From Phallus indusiatus (Eukaryota; Basidiomycota; Agaricomycetes; Phallales; Phallaceae), in the NCBI GenBank assembly GCA_027605045.1, contig JAQFWX010000028.1, positions 62,001-126,000 on the forward strand: a stretch of 64,000 nucleotides of DNA. The letters run 5' to 3'. A program made the position numbers and the translations under genes. Below the pieces are notes generated by a model, which saw only the letters and a program-made list of their open reading frames with translations, was not told the DNA's origin and made no database searches. Positions 47,601 through 59,000 of the stretch are shown piece by piece (the first letter of the stretch is position 1; the number at the start of each line of letters is the position of its first letter).

Positions 47601-48439
47601 AAGCTGTTGCCGAAAAACCTGTCGTATATAGCCCGAAAGTTGAGGTAGCGCTCCGAGGTATTGGACGTTCTGGTCAGACTTGTCACCCTTCTTCGGTCTC
47701 TTGATTTCGACTGCGACGACAATTTGACTCCACCATGTCTTTCGAATCTGGTGGTCAATTGGGACTTTAGCCAATATTTTATGGCGAAAGTAGTGAGATT
47801 CACCTTCTCTCTCTGTTCCCAATAATTATAATGTCAACATAACAAACGAGGGTAAACTAGGAGAATAGCCACATGCCTTGTTAACTTCGTCCTTATCAGC
47901 TGCGATCTATTCGCGTTGTCAGTCCGGTTGTGAAAGAAACTAGTAAATAAACGACAAACATCTTTTTCCAGAGTTAACGCCACTCCTGCATTGGTAACAA
48001 AAGCACAATCCGGTCGTATATCGGCAATCGAGACGGTACTCTTCTCTGGAGAAATGGAATGACAGTCAATCCACTCGCCTCTGATAGTGTGGGCATCGTT
48101 AGGGAACGCTCGAACAGTTCCATCGGCGATTTTATTCGCCAAGCGAACGAAAGGCTCGTAGAAACTGCCTTCGACTTCCTCGTCCGTAGGAAACTCACTC
48201 CATCGACCGCGTTTTCCGTCATAATGCTCCTTAATGATGGCTTCCAACGAAAGTGGCAAGCTCTCTTCGTTCTTGATCCCGAGAATGGTCTGCATAAATA
48301 ACTCGGCGGACGTCAAGGCGATGGCCTTATTCAAATCTTTCTTAACGGCCAGCATGACCTCCTGAGCAATAGCTTGGGAGCTGGGAACGCAGGAGTAAGA
48401 TGCCGGTCTGGGGGGAGTACCTTTAAGAGTAAAGGACAT
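44679..48439 (-). CDS. FunK1 fungal-type protein kinase
   Basis: Large kinase of the FunK1 family, which is strongly expanded in mushrooms. The ATG at 48439 begins MSFTLKGTPP. The N-terminal FunK1 region continues through REGESHYFRHK, TWWSQIVVAVEIKRP and AVWLFDRSG. The kinase part carries ATP-lobe residues around LVIKTSWQ (Lys), the catalytic loop HRDLSDGNI and the metal loop LIDLDHA (in place of DFG). WTAEDLGWDDV, GTIPFISHRL and HDMESLFWIIIYICL follow, the last two typical of the C-lobe. A 240-residue Ser/Thr/Pro-rich tail ends in a basic KKSRKE, a possible nuclear signal. At least six introns interrupt it; junctions around 47820-47940 have several equally valid solutions. The catalytic residues are present, so it is probably active. 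Targets are unknown. Confidence 0.85.
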
Positions 48440-49398
48440 GATTTGACTGGAGAACCTACATCTGTAAATGTGCGTCTTTTATACGTTCAGAGCGAGTGTG
48501 GAACGAGCAGGAAATGTACGTGCGCACTGTAAGTGGGATGACGCGTGTCACATGTGTCACGCGTTGTACGCCAAAGAGTTGAAGGTGCTAGTGACCGCGC
48601 TGAGTCGCTGACCGGTGATAGGCCCCCAAACAATAAGATAAAAAAGCAACGAACAAAATGATATCGATAAAAATGATAGGAGTAGTAAAACAGGGTCAAT
48701 CTTTTGTTGATCACAAAAAATTCCGCCTGTATAACATTAAAACCATAGTGAGTAGGACCATGTCCACCAAAAAGAAGCTTAGGGACGTCTTCCATTCAGG
48801 ATTCAATTGATACGCATTTGTTCATTCAAATTCCAACCAAATCCAGCGTTATGCGGCGCCGTTTTGGCGTGTAAAGATAACAATAGATTTTAGAGTGTGG
48901 ACAATCCAGGTTCATACAATAGATCTGCCAGGAACCAAAAATCTTTGGCCTTTTGTTCCCCATCGATTAAAAAAATTTCTTCCGGGGACAAAATTCATGT
49001 ACACGAGGTATTCTAACTTGAAGAAGTTTGTTTAATCCAATTATAATGCAGATCGCGATCCATTACACGGCCATTTCTTTTATCGGAAGCCCTCAGATGA
49101 TCGGTTCTTGCGCCTAAGAACTGATTTTTGAAGCATGTCCTTTTTTTGACCGGCATGAATCCGATAATCTTACATCGTTCAATAAGCACCTCGCCACAGT
49201 TATTCTCCCGCAGGGAATTACGAACATCTTGCACAATCGTACCAATCAAAGCCATTTAAACCCGGATATTCCCCGTACCATATTGTCGAAGAAATGGGGC
49301 TTAAACATGAGACTTCTGACCACCGGTCATATTGATTGAAAAGGTATGGCACTTGGCCATTGAACCTGATTATCAGTAAGATTCAATGGTTTCTCCGT
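48440..49398. other. Intergenic, FunK1 promoter side
   Basis: 5' flank of FunK1, then sequence grading into degenerate FunK1 remnants. A stretch at 48494-48560 resembles 51150-51215 in the remnant block. Confidence 0.4.
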
Positions 49399-49640
49399 TT
49401 ACGAATGCACCCAAGCTTCGGGCTTTTGACATTCACCGAGGGATGTCTGACACGCGACTCTGGTGCTGCGGAAATTAATGAACAACAATGTAATGAAAAC
49501 ATTATCGATTGATGTACCCATCTCGAAATACTTCAATGCATGATCGATAAATATGTATGCACGAGATAGTACTTTTAAACCTTGAAAGTGAGTTTCTCCA
49601 ACGCCATAACAATGTTTGAAACACCAGAGATAGCCATTAA
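49399..49640 (-). pseudogene. FunK1 remnant, C-lobe fragment
   Basis: The translation still shows an echo of the C-lobe helix that in the intact gene reads LRWRNLLVLGYTYKAYEYYHVH (here a garbled YxFIDHALKYFE segment). At DNA level the run GTTTCTCCA and neighbouring words align with 45440-45510. No start, splice or catalytic residues remain. Confidence 0.5.
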
Positions 49641-49980
49641 CATCGCCAACTAAATCTTTCAAAGATTTCTATCTACATCTAGCTCGAAATAAAGCTACTT
49701 GTTTGAGCCAAAGACATTTCTTTATATGAAGATCACTGGGACGGAAGCGCCTGTGGATTCTGGAACATTCGGTGGCCGGCTTGTTTGAAGAACCGAGGGG
49801 AAAAATGCAGGGAGAGGGTTCAAAGTGGATGAATTTAGGAAGAGAGATATGAGTATCCGGTTGCAACAAGCGTGGGTGGTAAACTCATCGTGGAAGGAGC
49901 CGCCGCGGCCGGATCGAGGAGCTTGCCCATGGTTGCCATATATGGGAGATACCGATTTGATTGAATACGAAGCACCGGTA

Positions 49981-51142
49981 TCACCTTGAGTGTCTACATT
50001 CTTTGACTCGATGACCTATCTCTTCCCGAATGATTTTTGTGTTCTGCGCTTCAGCTAGAACATCGCGATTTCTCAGGGTATCGTCGACAATCTTCAGCAA
50101 GTACTTATGCACATGATAGTATTCGTACGCTTTGTAAGCATAGCCTAGTACGAGCACATTTCTCCACCGTTTGAGCATGTCTCTAAACAGAGAAGAATAG
50201 TCATGTATATGAGTCAATAAATTATTGATGGAAACCTCCGAGTCCGACTGGAAATGTATTTCCTTGTATGAGCTAATTGCATCTTGATGGGAGAAAAAAA
50301 TATCGGAGATATATTGTTTCCGCTTTTCTCTCTTTTCTCTCTTTTCTCGTTCTTCTCGCTTTGAACGCTCTTCAGGCATTTCGGTGTTGGGAGTTCCAAA
50401 TTCCTCATGTTTTTGAAGTCCAACAGGTTTAACAGGCTCTTCGTGAAGATTTTTCTCTCGATGCCCACACCCAGACTCTCTAATGAGACAAATGTGGATA
50501 ATAACCCAGAAGAGTGACTCCATATCGTGAATTGCATGATGCGAATCTAAGTCGCTGCCAGGCTTCATGAGCCGATGACTAATAAAAGGAATCACGCCCT
50601 GAGAATAATCAGCGAGTGTGTTAAGGATAGAACAACCAAGAAAAATACCGTTTGTATACCGTCTATTTCGGGAACATGTGTGTCAAAATCCCATTGATCT
50701 TCCTGGATGCGATGAGTTGACGGGTATGCGAAGGAAAGGAGAGGAAAGGATTGCATACCACATCATCCCACCCAAGATCCTCCGCAGTCCAGTCACCTTC
50801 ACCTAACTTTGTCTTCAAATCAAATCGAGTTACGACCGTGACATAATTAACGAGGTCGGCTGTAGGAACAAATTTAAGTGCCTTTACTACAGCGTCATCT
50901 GTAAGATGCAGCTTATGGACCTTGAGTACTACATGCGTATAAACTTCGATCATGTCTGATGTAGGATTTAGGTTTCCGACGGACTTTGCGTCGATAGCTC
51001 TTTTTGCATGGTCGAGATCGATTAGCGTTCCTTTCGTTTGAGAAACCAAATCTCCAGTATCCTCTGTGTCCTTTGACGCCCTAGGCTGCATGACGATATC
51101 CCCATCACTGATGTCTCTATACAAGACGCCAACTGTAAGCAT
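49981..51142 (-). pseudogene. FunK1 remnant, kinase C-terminal half
   Basis: Closely parallels the second half of the FunK1 gene: a catalytic-loop segment changed to YRDISDGDI (His to Tyr and Asn to Asp at key positions), LIDLDHAK kept, WTAEDLGWDDV, then QWDFDTHVPE, GVIPFISHRL, HDMESLFWVII, KRKQYISDIFFSH and YKAYEYYHVHKYLLK. Intron positions match the intact gene. The Ser/Thr-rich tail is lost: the frame stops at 49981 after VKECRHSR. The whole N-terminal half is missing. The loss of two catalytic residues and of the N-lobe argues against kinase activity, but the open C-lobe suggests recent duplication. Confidence 0.75.
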
Positions 51143-51675
51143 GTGTCTTGTTCCGAACGAGCTTGGGACGAACTGAAATGTACGTTCACGTGCAAGTGGA
51201 CGACGCGCGTTAATCTGTTTGTGGTTTCTGTTGTTTTATTGGATGGCGAACAGTTGGAGGACATTGTTTTGCGTACCACATTATTCCATTTAAAGTTCTC
51301 CTCAGCCCAGCTATTCTCATATGAAGTTGTTGACCTCGTAACTTCAAACTGAATTGCCGTATCAAGGCCATTAGCAAGATCGTTCGTCGGTACAAATCTC
51401 AGCGCACGTGCCCACTGGCGCAGGACCCAGTGCGCTCCAAATTTGGCTAGATCTGACAACGGAATCTTTCCCTTCATCTTCGCATTTTCAGTTATCTTCT
51501 GATGATAATCCAAGTGGACAACGTTTTCAGTCGCTTGAGAGATGAAGGTGTGGTAGACGGTATTTTCACTCTGTAATGGTGGTAGCAGTAGTGGTTGCTT
51601 GATGGCGTTTTCATCACTTATGTCTCGATGAAACACGAAAATATTGGTCATGAGAAATCTAAAATTATTTGTCAA
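51143..51675 (-). pseudogene. FunK1 remnant, second catalytic-loop copy
   Basis: A further partial copy upstream of the previous remnant. FHRDISDEN matches the HRDxxxxN loop, VVHLDYHQK sits where LIDLDHAK should be, and WAEENFKWNNVV is a worn version of WTAEDLGWDDVV. The sequence at 51150-51215 resembles the 5' flank of the intact gene near 48494-48560, so the block looks like nested partial duplications instead of a single truncated gene. Confidence 0.6.
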
Positions 51676-52066
51676 CAGCTGGATTGAATCAAATGATGAA
51701 GCTTACCTCGGTGTGTTCACAACTTTTCTGCAACTTGCAAGTGTCGCAATGTGACAATACGTGACATTGGTGCCGATCACATCGGCAAACTACAGAGTCA
51801 ACGTCATCATTCCTGAATATGAATCTTCCTTCGGTTTTATAGTGCTACCAAGAGAAGTAGCCTTGCATTCAAACGACCCACTGTCAATCAAGGATAACTT
51901 TAAAGCACCGATGGCGACGTCATGCTTCATCAAAATAATTGGTTCTAATTTTCAAAACAAACAATGAATCATCGGTCTGATGACTTTTTTTCCTTCATAG
52001 AAGCACGTAATGTCCGGTCGTCATCGAAATTGATTTACGCATGAGGGGGACGGATGAAAAATCAAC
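51676..52066. other. Intergenic
   Basis: Between the FunK1 remnants and the orphan minus-strand gene candidate. No motif seen. Confidence 0.35.
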
Positions 52067-52479
52067 TCATACCAACCCATTTAATGAACTTGACGCAAGG
52101 TCATACATAATGTCCTGAGCGAGCCACTGCAGCCCAGCGGAAGCAAGGATAAAAATTGATCCCGAGCTCAATTCTGAAAACACTCGTTCATTCATAACAA
52201 GTTCAAACGTATGGGCGCCTTGGGTGTTTGCAAACTCGGGCACTTGGCACATGAAACCACGTGCAGCTTCCTCTTGGCACGCTGGGGAAAGATTAAAGAA
52301 CGAGTCCTTTTCTGATATTGCCAATGAGATTGGTCTAGAGCCCTCAGGTAAGATACTATGGTATAGCTCAATATCTATCTCTTCCTTATTTTCCAACCCT
52401 AAAACTCAGTCAAACATCAGTGGACATAAGCATTTACAAGAGAACATACTAACATACTTTGAGGCAGTGGCGTTTGCAT
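52067..52479 (-). CDS. Unrecognised small protein, possibly truncated
   Basis: I do not recognise it. ATG 52477-52479 starts a 22-nt exon (MQTPLPQ) that splices (GTATGT ... TTTTAG) in frame to 52396ff., giving about 117 residues to a TGA at 52067. The product is soluble and acidic, with IELYHSILPEGSRP, FFNLSPACQEEAARGF, FELVMNERVF and FILASAGLQWLAQDI; it lacks a signal peptide or membrane helix. The sequence just before the stop is itself a good donor (TTG|GTATGA), so further exons at lower coordinates are possible. Balanced composition and the clean splice make it more than a chance frame. It borders the FunK1 remnant block and could be a fragment of a larger gene. Confidence 0.4.
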
Positions 52480-55400
52480 TCTGTTAACACTCCTATCGGA
52501 GAACTTCACGTTGACCAAGACCCGGTTTTTCCAGTCCACGTTCAGAAAAGATCTAATTGAGCGCAAAAGGAAAAGAAAGGACGGGAATAAAAAACCCGTC
52601 AGCTCCTTTTCGGGGAATGAGGCTGGTTATTAGTTATCACTGTGAATGAATTTTTCCCCCCGGCAATCATTCAAAAGAAGGGAACCAGAAATGTTAATGG
52701 CTTCTGTGCATGTGGCGTGAGGGGTTATTATAAAGTCTTCGAGAAACAGGGTGGAAAAGAAGAGGTATAGAAAGATTTGGCTTTGGCTAGGGGTCGTTAG
52801 GCTTTTCTTTTCTCCTTCTTACGAGACCAAAATGAAATTTTATTGGTTTTTTTAGATGACTTCTCCACTTGAAAGGATGACGGTATTTTTTTCCCCGGTG
52901 AGGTATCACTGTTTATGCTTTACGCATTCTTTCAGTTGTATGGAACACTGTAATATCCTGCAACTGAGGTAGATGGTGAAAACGTGTAATACTAATGCAG
53001 CTAACCTTACACACACGCGGCAACCCACCAGACACCAGGTGTACAAACACATCAGCTTCCCCCACTGCCCATTGGCACCGATGAGGATTTGCAAGAGTGA
53101 TATATTGGTATTGCTCGCTGTACGATCTTTATTAAACCAATCCGAAATTATATCAAATCAGCTTTACAAATCGTACGATGCGACGACGGTCGGATCTGAA
53201 TTTACTCACCTGGTTGCCATTTGTTCCCCATCCTCATCAACATTGTTCATCTGCTAAAAAAACTCCACTTTCAGAACTTTGCGCTTGTTCTGCTACATTC
53301 TTAAACTTTGGTTTGTTGGCCGAGTCGGTCTCAGATCTCGATCAGTTCTGAACGTGCGTTGATTCGTTGGATTATAGTAAGCGATTTAGAACTTCATATA
53401 ATCTAAAGTATAGAGTTTAGTGCTCGTTCGGTGTTAGTTTTTACGCGCGAGGAATATTATACGCACTTCATATAAACAGCCCCTGTCAATGGATGGATGA
53501 TGTCATTCCAAGCTATTGCGAATGAAACACTATTCAATAGCCACCCAAACAGTGCGTATATCCTAGGGGAGTTGTAGTTCTTTCAGTGCCACAAAGGTTT
53601 TAAGGAAATGGGGGAAGGGCGCAAAACTTTATCAAATACCCCAGGTGATCCGAAGGATGGCGGATTTCAGTGGAATGTTGCCACGGTCTTTAACGACCCA
53701 TGCGCAATGCACACTATGTTCAGTACATGAAAATAGAGTTTGATGTATGATGCTTAGAAGGTGCCTAGAGATTCCAATAAACCGATATCGGACGTTGAAA
53801 CAGATAACGTATGACGGCACGGTAATGAAGACCATTTCTTCGTTTGGACTTAAAAGTCATATAGATGAACTTTCAGAAGAATTGATATACGTTATAGTAG
53901 TTTGATATGTGATAGGCACCTTGTCTGACCGTTTTGAAAATGTCGTCTTGAAAGCGTAATTCTCTCGAATGGAGAAATCTCGGATTAGCTTCAGAATAGT
54001 CTGAAGGTTCGGAATAGGCATAGTCTAAATATATGCCGAAGAAGCCGCGTCGAGCCTTGTATGTGCCTCCCGGACGTGAATGATGGTGTGAAAACGATGT
54101 AGGTCTGTGCGTGTCTGCATATATGTTTTCATTCAATAGCTGAGGAATGACTGGGGTCTCTGAGGCGTGAGTCAAAATTGAAGGAACTCATTGATTATGC
54201 ATCTTCGAGGAATGTGTGAGGGGCGAGGATCGGAGCCCATTTCGATACATTGACGTCTAGGATTCAGTTCACTTCTTAATAGAGTTATATATTCCAAAAT
54301 CGGGAAGGTATGAAATACACGAATTCGGGTGACGATCTTCATCGGTTTGAATTTCCCTCGCACGAAGGGCGATCGTTGTTGGGGAGGTGCCTGTTGTATT
54401 GGAGGGAAGCTAGGGGTCTAGCGGGAAAAGATGAGATCAAGTGAATGAAGCGATCTTCCAAATACAGGTCTTTCTTCTAGAATTCAAGAATAATAATAAT
54501 GCATGTATAGTGTAGGCTATAATAAGACCGTTGTCTTGGACTGGATTCGAATTCTCAAAGTTGATTAGATCCAACGAATTTCAAATATCGAGTCGTGTCA
54601 ACTTGGGATAACATCCATATTGGGGAATCCGTCCCAATCGCAAGCCCAAATTACGCTCGAACCCTTGAGCAGACTGGGGAGGTCGTGCTGACACGCACAG
54701 AGTCTACCATGAGGCAAAGGTTATCTGGATGATAGATAAGACCTGTGCTGATCTGGCTGAGGTGCCGCTATATATGGCAGAAGACGGAAGCGGGGAATTG
54801 AACACCGATGGTGCCCTCGGATGGTTCGGGCCTGAGTGAGGGCCGGGCATTTTGGAAGTCTGTCACCTATTTGAATGTGGTGGGGAAGAGGTCAGACTGA
54901 ACGAGATAGTGTGGAATTTAATGTTCATGTTTCATTATTGCTTCGATGTATACGAGTGAATGATCTACATATCTTTCAGATACCAAGTCAGACTCTTTAT
55001 TACTATGCCTTTATTATCGAGAATTTAAGACACCGGAAGATTATCCAATAGGAGCACAGCACTGAGCAGCATGTTACCATTTTTACCCTAGAGCCCTAGA
55101 GGTCTAGATTGACGAAATGAAAGATGGAAAAGCCTTTCACCTAGTAAAGAAAGCAAATGTCCTTGCCCTCGATGCAAAATGGCGTTTCACTCGCAAAACT
55201 GGCAATGTAATTTCCGAATGCCCTTGCAAAGCGAATTTCATGGCCATCTCCTAGCCAGTTCTGCTACTGCTTAGTACTTAGTACTTAGCAGCACATTGAT
55301 CGGGGAAATGTGAGCACCGCTGATGGATCGTGGCAGATGAACTTGAGATGAATGGTGTCGTTTGGTAGACGCCCGACGCACCGCGCAGTCTCTCGCCTCG

Positions 55401-56044
55401 CCATGCACGCACACTTCACACACGCCGCCACGCTCGACCTACCGGTTCGGCAACAGGTTGTTCCGAGCTCATGCTTGTTTGAACGGTCTCGAGTCCAATA
55501 GGGTCGAGGCACCTTATATAGTATGTAAACTTTTTTAATATTTTGTTTTTCCTCTAGCGAAATTATGTAATACGAATGTGATGGTTTTAATCATCTTTTC
55601 CCTGTCAAGGACCCGAAATATGTGGGTACTTGGTTGACTTCGACGGATACATATTACTCAAAATCTACGCAAATGGTGTTACGGTAACGGCAAAAAAATA
55701 CCCGTGAAGCATCCTTGACCTCAAAACTTTAATTGACTGGCTCCCCTGCCCCTTGGACCTTCTTGCTTCTCCCCTCCATCCTCCCATTATCGGTCTTTAC
55801 TTTTTATCTTGAATTCACGTCAACATTTTTTTTGGTTTGGTTTCCAAGAGATACCAGTGTTTTCCGAGTCGTAGTCTTTTGCATACCCACATTCGTACGA
55901 TTTCGATTTAGCTCTGTTCTCTGCCCCACCGCTTACCAAACAGAAAAAGGACGATATATAGCTAGCTATACCCAACCGACACCACAGTGCCGCCGGGTCA
56001 CTCGACATTACTCAATACAGTGAACGCAGGACGTGATCCGCGGA
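52480..56044. other. Gene-poor region upstream of the transcription factor, 3.6 kb
   Basis: No coding gene could be supported. Two adjacent minus-strand frames (53873-54175 and 54172-54363) are offset and lack any domain. A short direct repeat of AGTACTT occurs near 55270-55288. The last 350 bases are pyrimidine-rich and serve as promoter/leader of the Zn2Cys6 gene. A long 5' region is common for large regulators. Confidence 0.4.
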
Positions 56045-59000
56045 ATGACCTACCAAGCCTATCTCAACAATCGCACTCACAAACCCGCCATACCGGATCA
56101 CTACTTCTCTTTCTTATCAACAACAAACACCAGAATAAATCCTTCGTCTATACCACCGTCACCAGACGACATTGCATCCTCTTTAACGTCCTCCGACTCC
56201 GGGACAGACTCGACCTTCTCTTTCCCGACACCGATTGGGTACGTAGTTCATATGGCCTTATAGCTTCCAATCGCTCAACGCGTTATATATATCTAGATTT
56301 GGTTCAGATCCTCCAGAGTCCGATATGCCTAGTACGACAACCTTTGGAGACTTGGGCGGTTTCGACGTGGAACGGAAAGATGATATTCGGAATGGAAGCG
56401 CAATTGGAAACACATGGAACCGTAAGTTTCTTCAGTTCCATTTATCTTAATGGTTGATCCCAATTGTGTCACAAACTCAGTCAACACCCAAGATATACAC
56501 CCTCCCAGTGGCGAGAAACCCATCAGTCCAGGCGCTAATACCACATCATCACGACCACTATCGACACAGAGCTTTGGTCGCAGCTACGTATATGATTCTA
56601 ATATTGGCTCTGGAAAATCAAATAGCAGCACTATTATTCCTGATCGACCAGCTTTCGTATCGCCCCCGCCGTCTGCAAAGACTGCCTTCGCTATGCCATT
56701 AGCACCTGCCCCAGCTTCAACCCCAACAGCACCTCCAGCGCCATCAGCTCCATCCACTTTTCAATTTTCCTTCCACATGTCGAATCCGTCTATCAACAAC
56801 AACAACGCGCACTCGCAAGGTCAGCCCCATGGAGAAGGAAGCGGGGGTCGCAAAAATACGCACTCCCCTACCCGGACTTTTCCTGGTTCAGCGTCTACAA
56901 GTATCTTCCCCAGCGATGTCACCTCGAAACCGCTTACACTGCAATTCAATAACAGAAATGGCCAGTCTGTGTTGTCTCTTTCCACACCTGCTCGTGAAGC
57001 TGCTGCGATGAAGGAGAAAATGAAAAAGGAGAAGCAGGAGAGAATGACTGGTGGTTCTACGGGTGCGGGAGATTCTGGTGATGGTACGAGTAATGAGAAT
57101 GGGTCGATGGGATATAAAGGGAAGGAAAGAGGCGACTCTCACGCACGAGAAGAAAGCCTGACTTGGAGAAGCATTAAACCGGCGCCCCCTGCTCCTCGTA
57201 CAGCGAATGCTTATCCGAATCGCATGGCTCTTCCATCCACCTCCGGCCACAACCCTCCGAATCCGCAACAAGCCTTGGCTCAAACGCATAGTCAACCGCC
57301 AAGTTTACAACAATATCACGACACTTACGTACCCTATGATATGTATGAAGAGCTGATTCATGATTCCATTGGCTCTCAGATAACCGGTGGGCCACATCAG
57401 TCGGTGAACCAGCATCATGTTATGGCTGCTGCAATGCCAGAACGTGTGCAGGCACATGGAAATGGACATGGACAAGGACAAGGACAAATACAAAGGCAAT
57501 CTCAATCCCAATCGCAGCCGCAAAATCATATACGATCGTCGAGCTCTTCGCAACACGTTCACAATACCCCTCCAGCCTCTCAGCACTTTATGTCACATTT
57601 CCAGTTGAGAAACGCCTATCCCGCTCAACCATCACCGACGTCTTCTACTTATACGACTACTCCGACTTTCAGTGTTCATCCTAGTCCAAGCGCGCATGTG
57701 GGTGGTACCTCTTCTCTAGCGCTATCGCCTAGTTCTTCTTCACAACTCGGTAATACGTATCCTGCTATCGTTCAATCTGGTTCCGGAGCTCAGACGAGTA
57801 TGGGAGACAATGGTCCTGTGATGAATGTTGTGAATGGGAGTGTAGAATTGGAGCAACAAGCACAACATTTTTCGCTGGACCATGCGTCGACTACTGCTGC
57901 GGCTCCTTTGCAAAATCAATATCCAACATCACAAAGTGCCCAACTGATGCGGCCAAATCATATAGATAGTATCTCAGCAGCACCTTCCGCCGTCGCTGCT
58001 TACCCACGCTATCAACATCATCAACGCCAGGAAGCCTCCGCGCCGACTTCAGTTCCTCCCGTTTTTCAACAGCATCAACAACATCCGCAACATCTGCAAC
58101 AGCAACAGCAACAACAATTACCACCACCACCTGCGGCTTCAGCGTTTTTTCGGAGACCGAATGGTGCGTGTACGAGATGTAAACGGATGAAAATGAAATG
58201 CACTTTCCCGCCATTGCCGTCTGGTGTTGGTGGGGCTACTGCTGCTGGCGCTGGTGGAGGATTACAAACTATTCCGGAAGCTGAAGTGGAGCTCAGCTTT
58301 GGACCGTCGCCTCATCCATTACCACCTTCGCTGGCCTGTGTACGTTGTGCTGCGGGTAACCATGATTGTGTCGTTGAAGGACGGAAACCCCGTACGCCCA
58401 GTCAAAGAGAGGCTTTATTGGCTTCAGTAAGTGATGTTGTTCTTCTGTTGAAGCTACGTCCCCGGTTCTTAACGAGGGTTTAGTTACGTCAAAAAGATGC
58501 TATTATCGCAACGCTTTTAGCACCGTACCAGCCGTCTGAGCAGAATGCGAATATCGTGCTGAATGGTGCCAAAGTCATTGAAGCTATCGATAAAGGAAAG
58601 GAGAAGGCTAGCAATGATATAGGAGACGATCTTTCTTCTCCAGTTCCGGATGCTCTTTCATTGTTAGGTAACGTCAAGTTTTATATAACCAAGGTCCAGC
58701 TTTCTAAATATATGTATGTGCGTAGGTAACACAATCGGTCCGGTTGAACGAGCTGCTCTTCTCGCTAACGACAAAGGAGGCGCATCCAAAGAAGGGCGGC
58801 TAGGTTTAGGATTTGGGAAGAACAAGTTTACTTCCTCTTCCCAAAAGCGGCTCGCCGTCAGTATTCAAACCGCTAATGCGAATTTGAGCGACGAAGATAG
58901 TTTTTCCAGCGACAATAATTCCGATTATTATGATAGTGATGAGGATGATGTTTGGGATAATGAGGTGGAGAGGGCTGTTCTTGATTCATCATCGCGCGCA

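Noticed and set aside
47820..47940. Additional GC-AG intron in the FunK1 gene (AAG|GCATGT)
   Set aside because: A GT-AG alternative (CAT|GTGGCT) also keeps the frame, so the GC reading is not required.
53873..54363. Two adjacent minus-strand frames (about 100 and 63 codons)
   Set aside because: They are offset by one frame with no splice pair joining them, and no domain is recognisable; possibly a decayed gene, but unsupported.
54530..54560. tRNA-like GGATTCGAAT word
   Set aside because: No matching A box, acceptor stem or anticodon arm could be folded around it.
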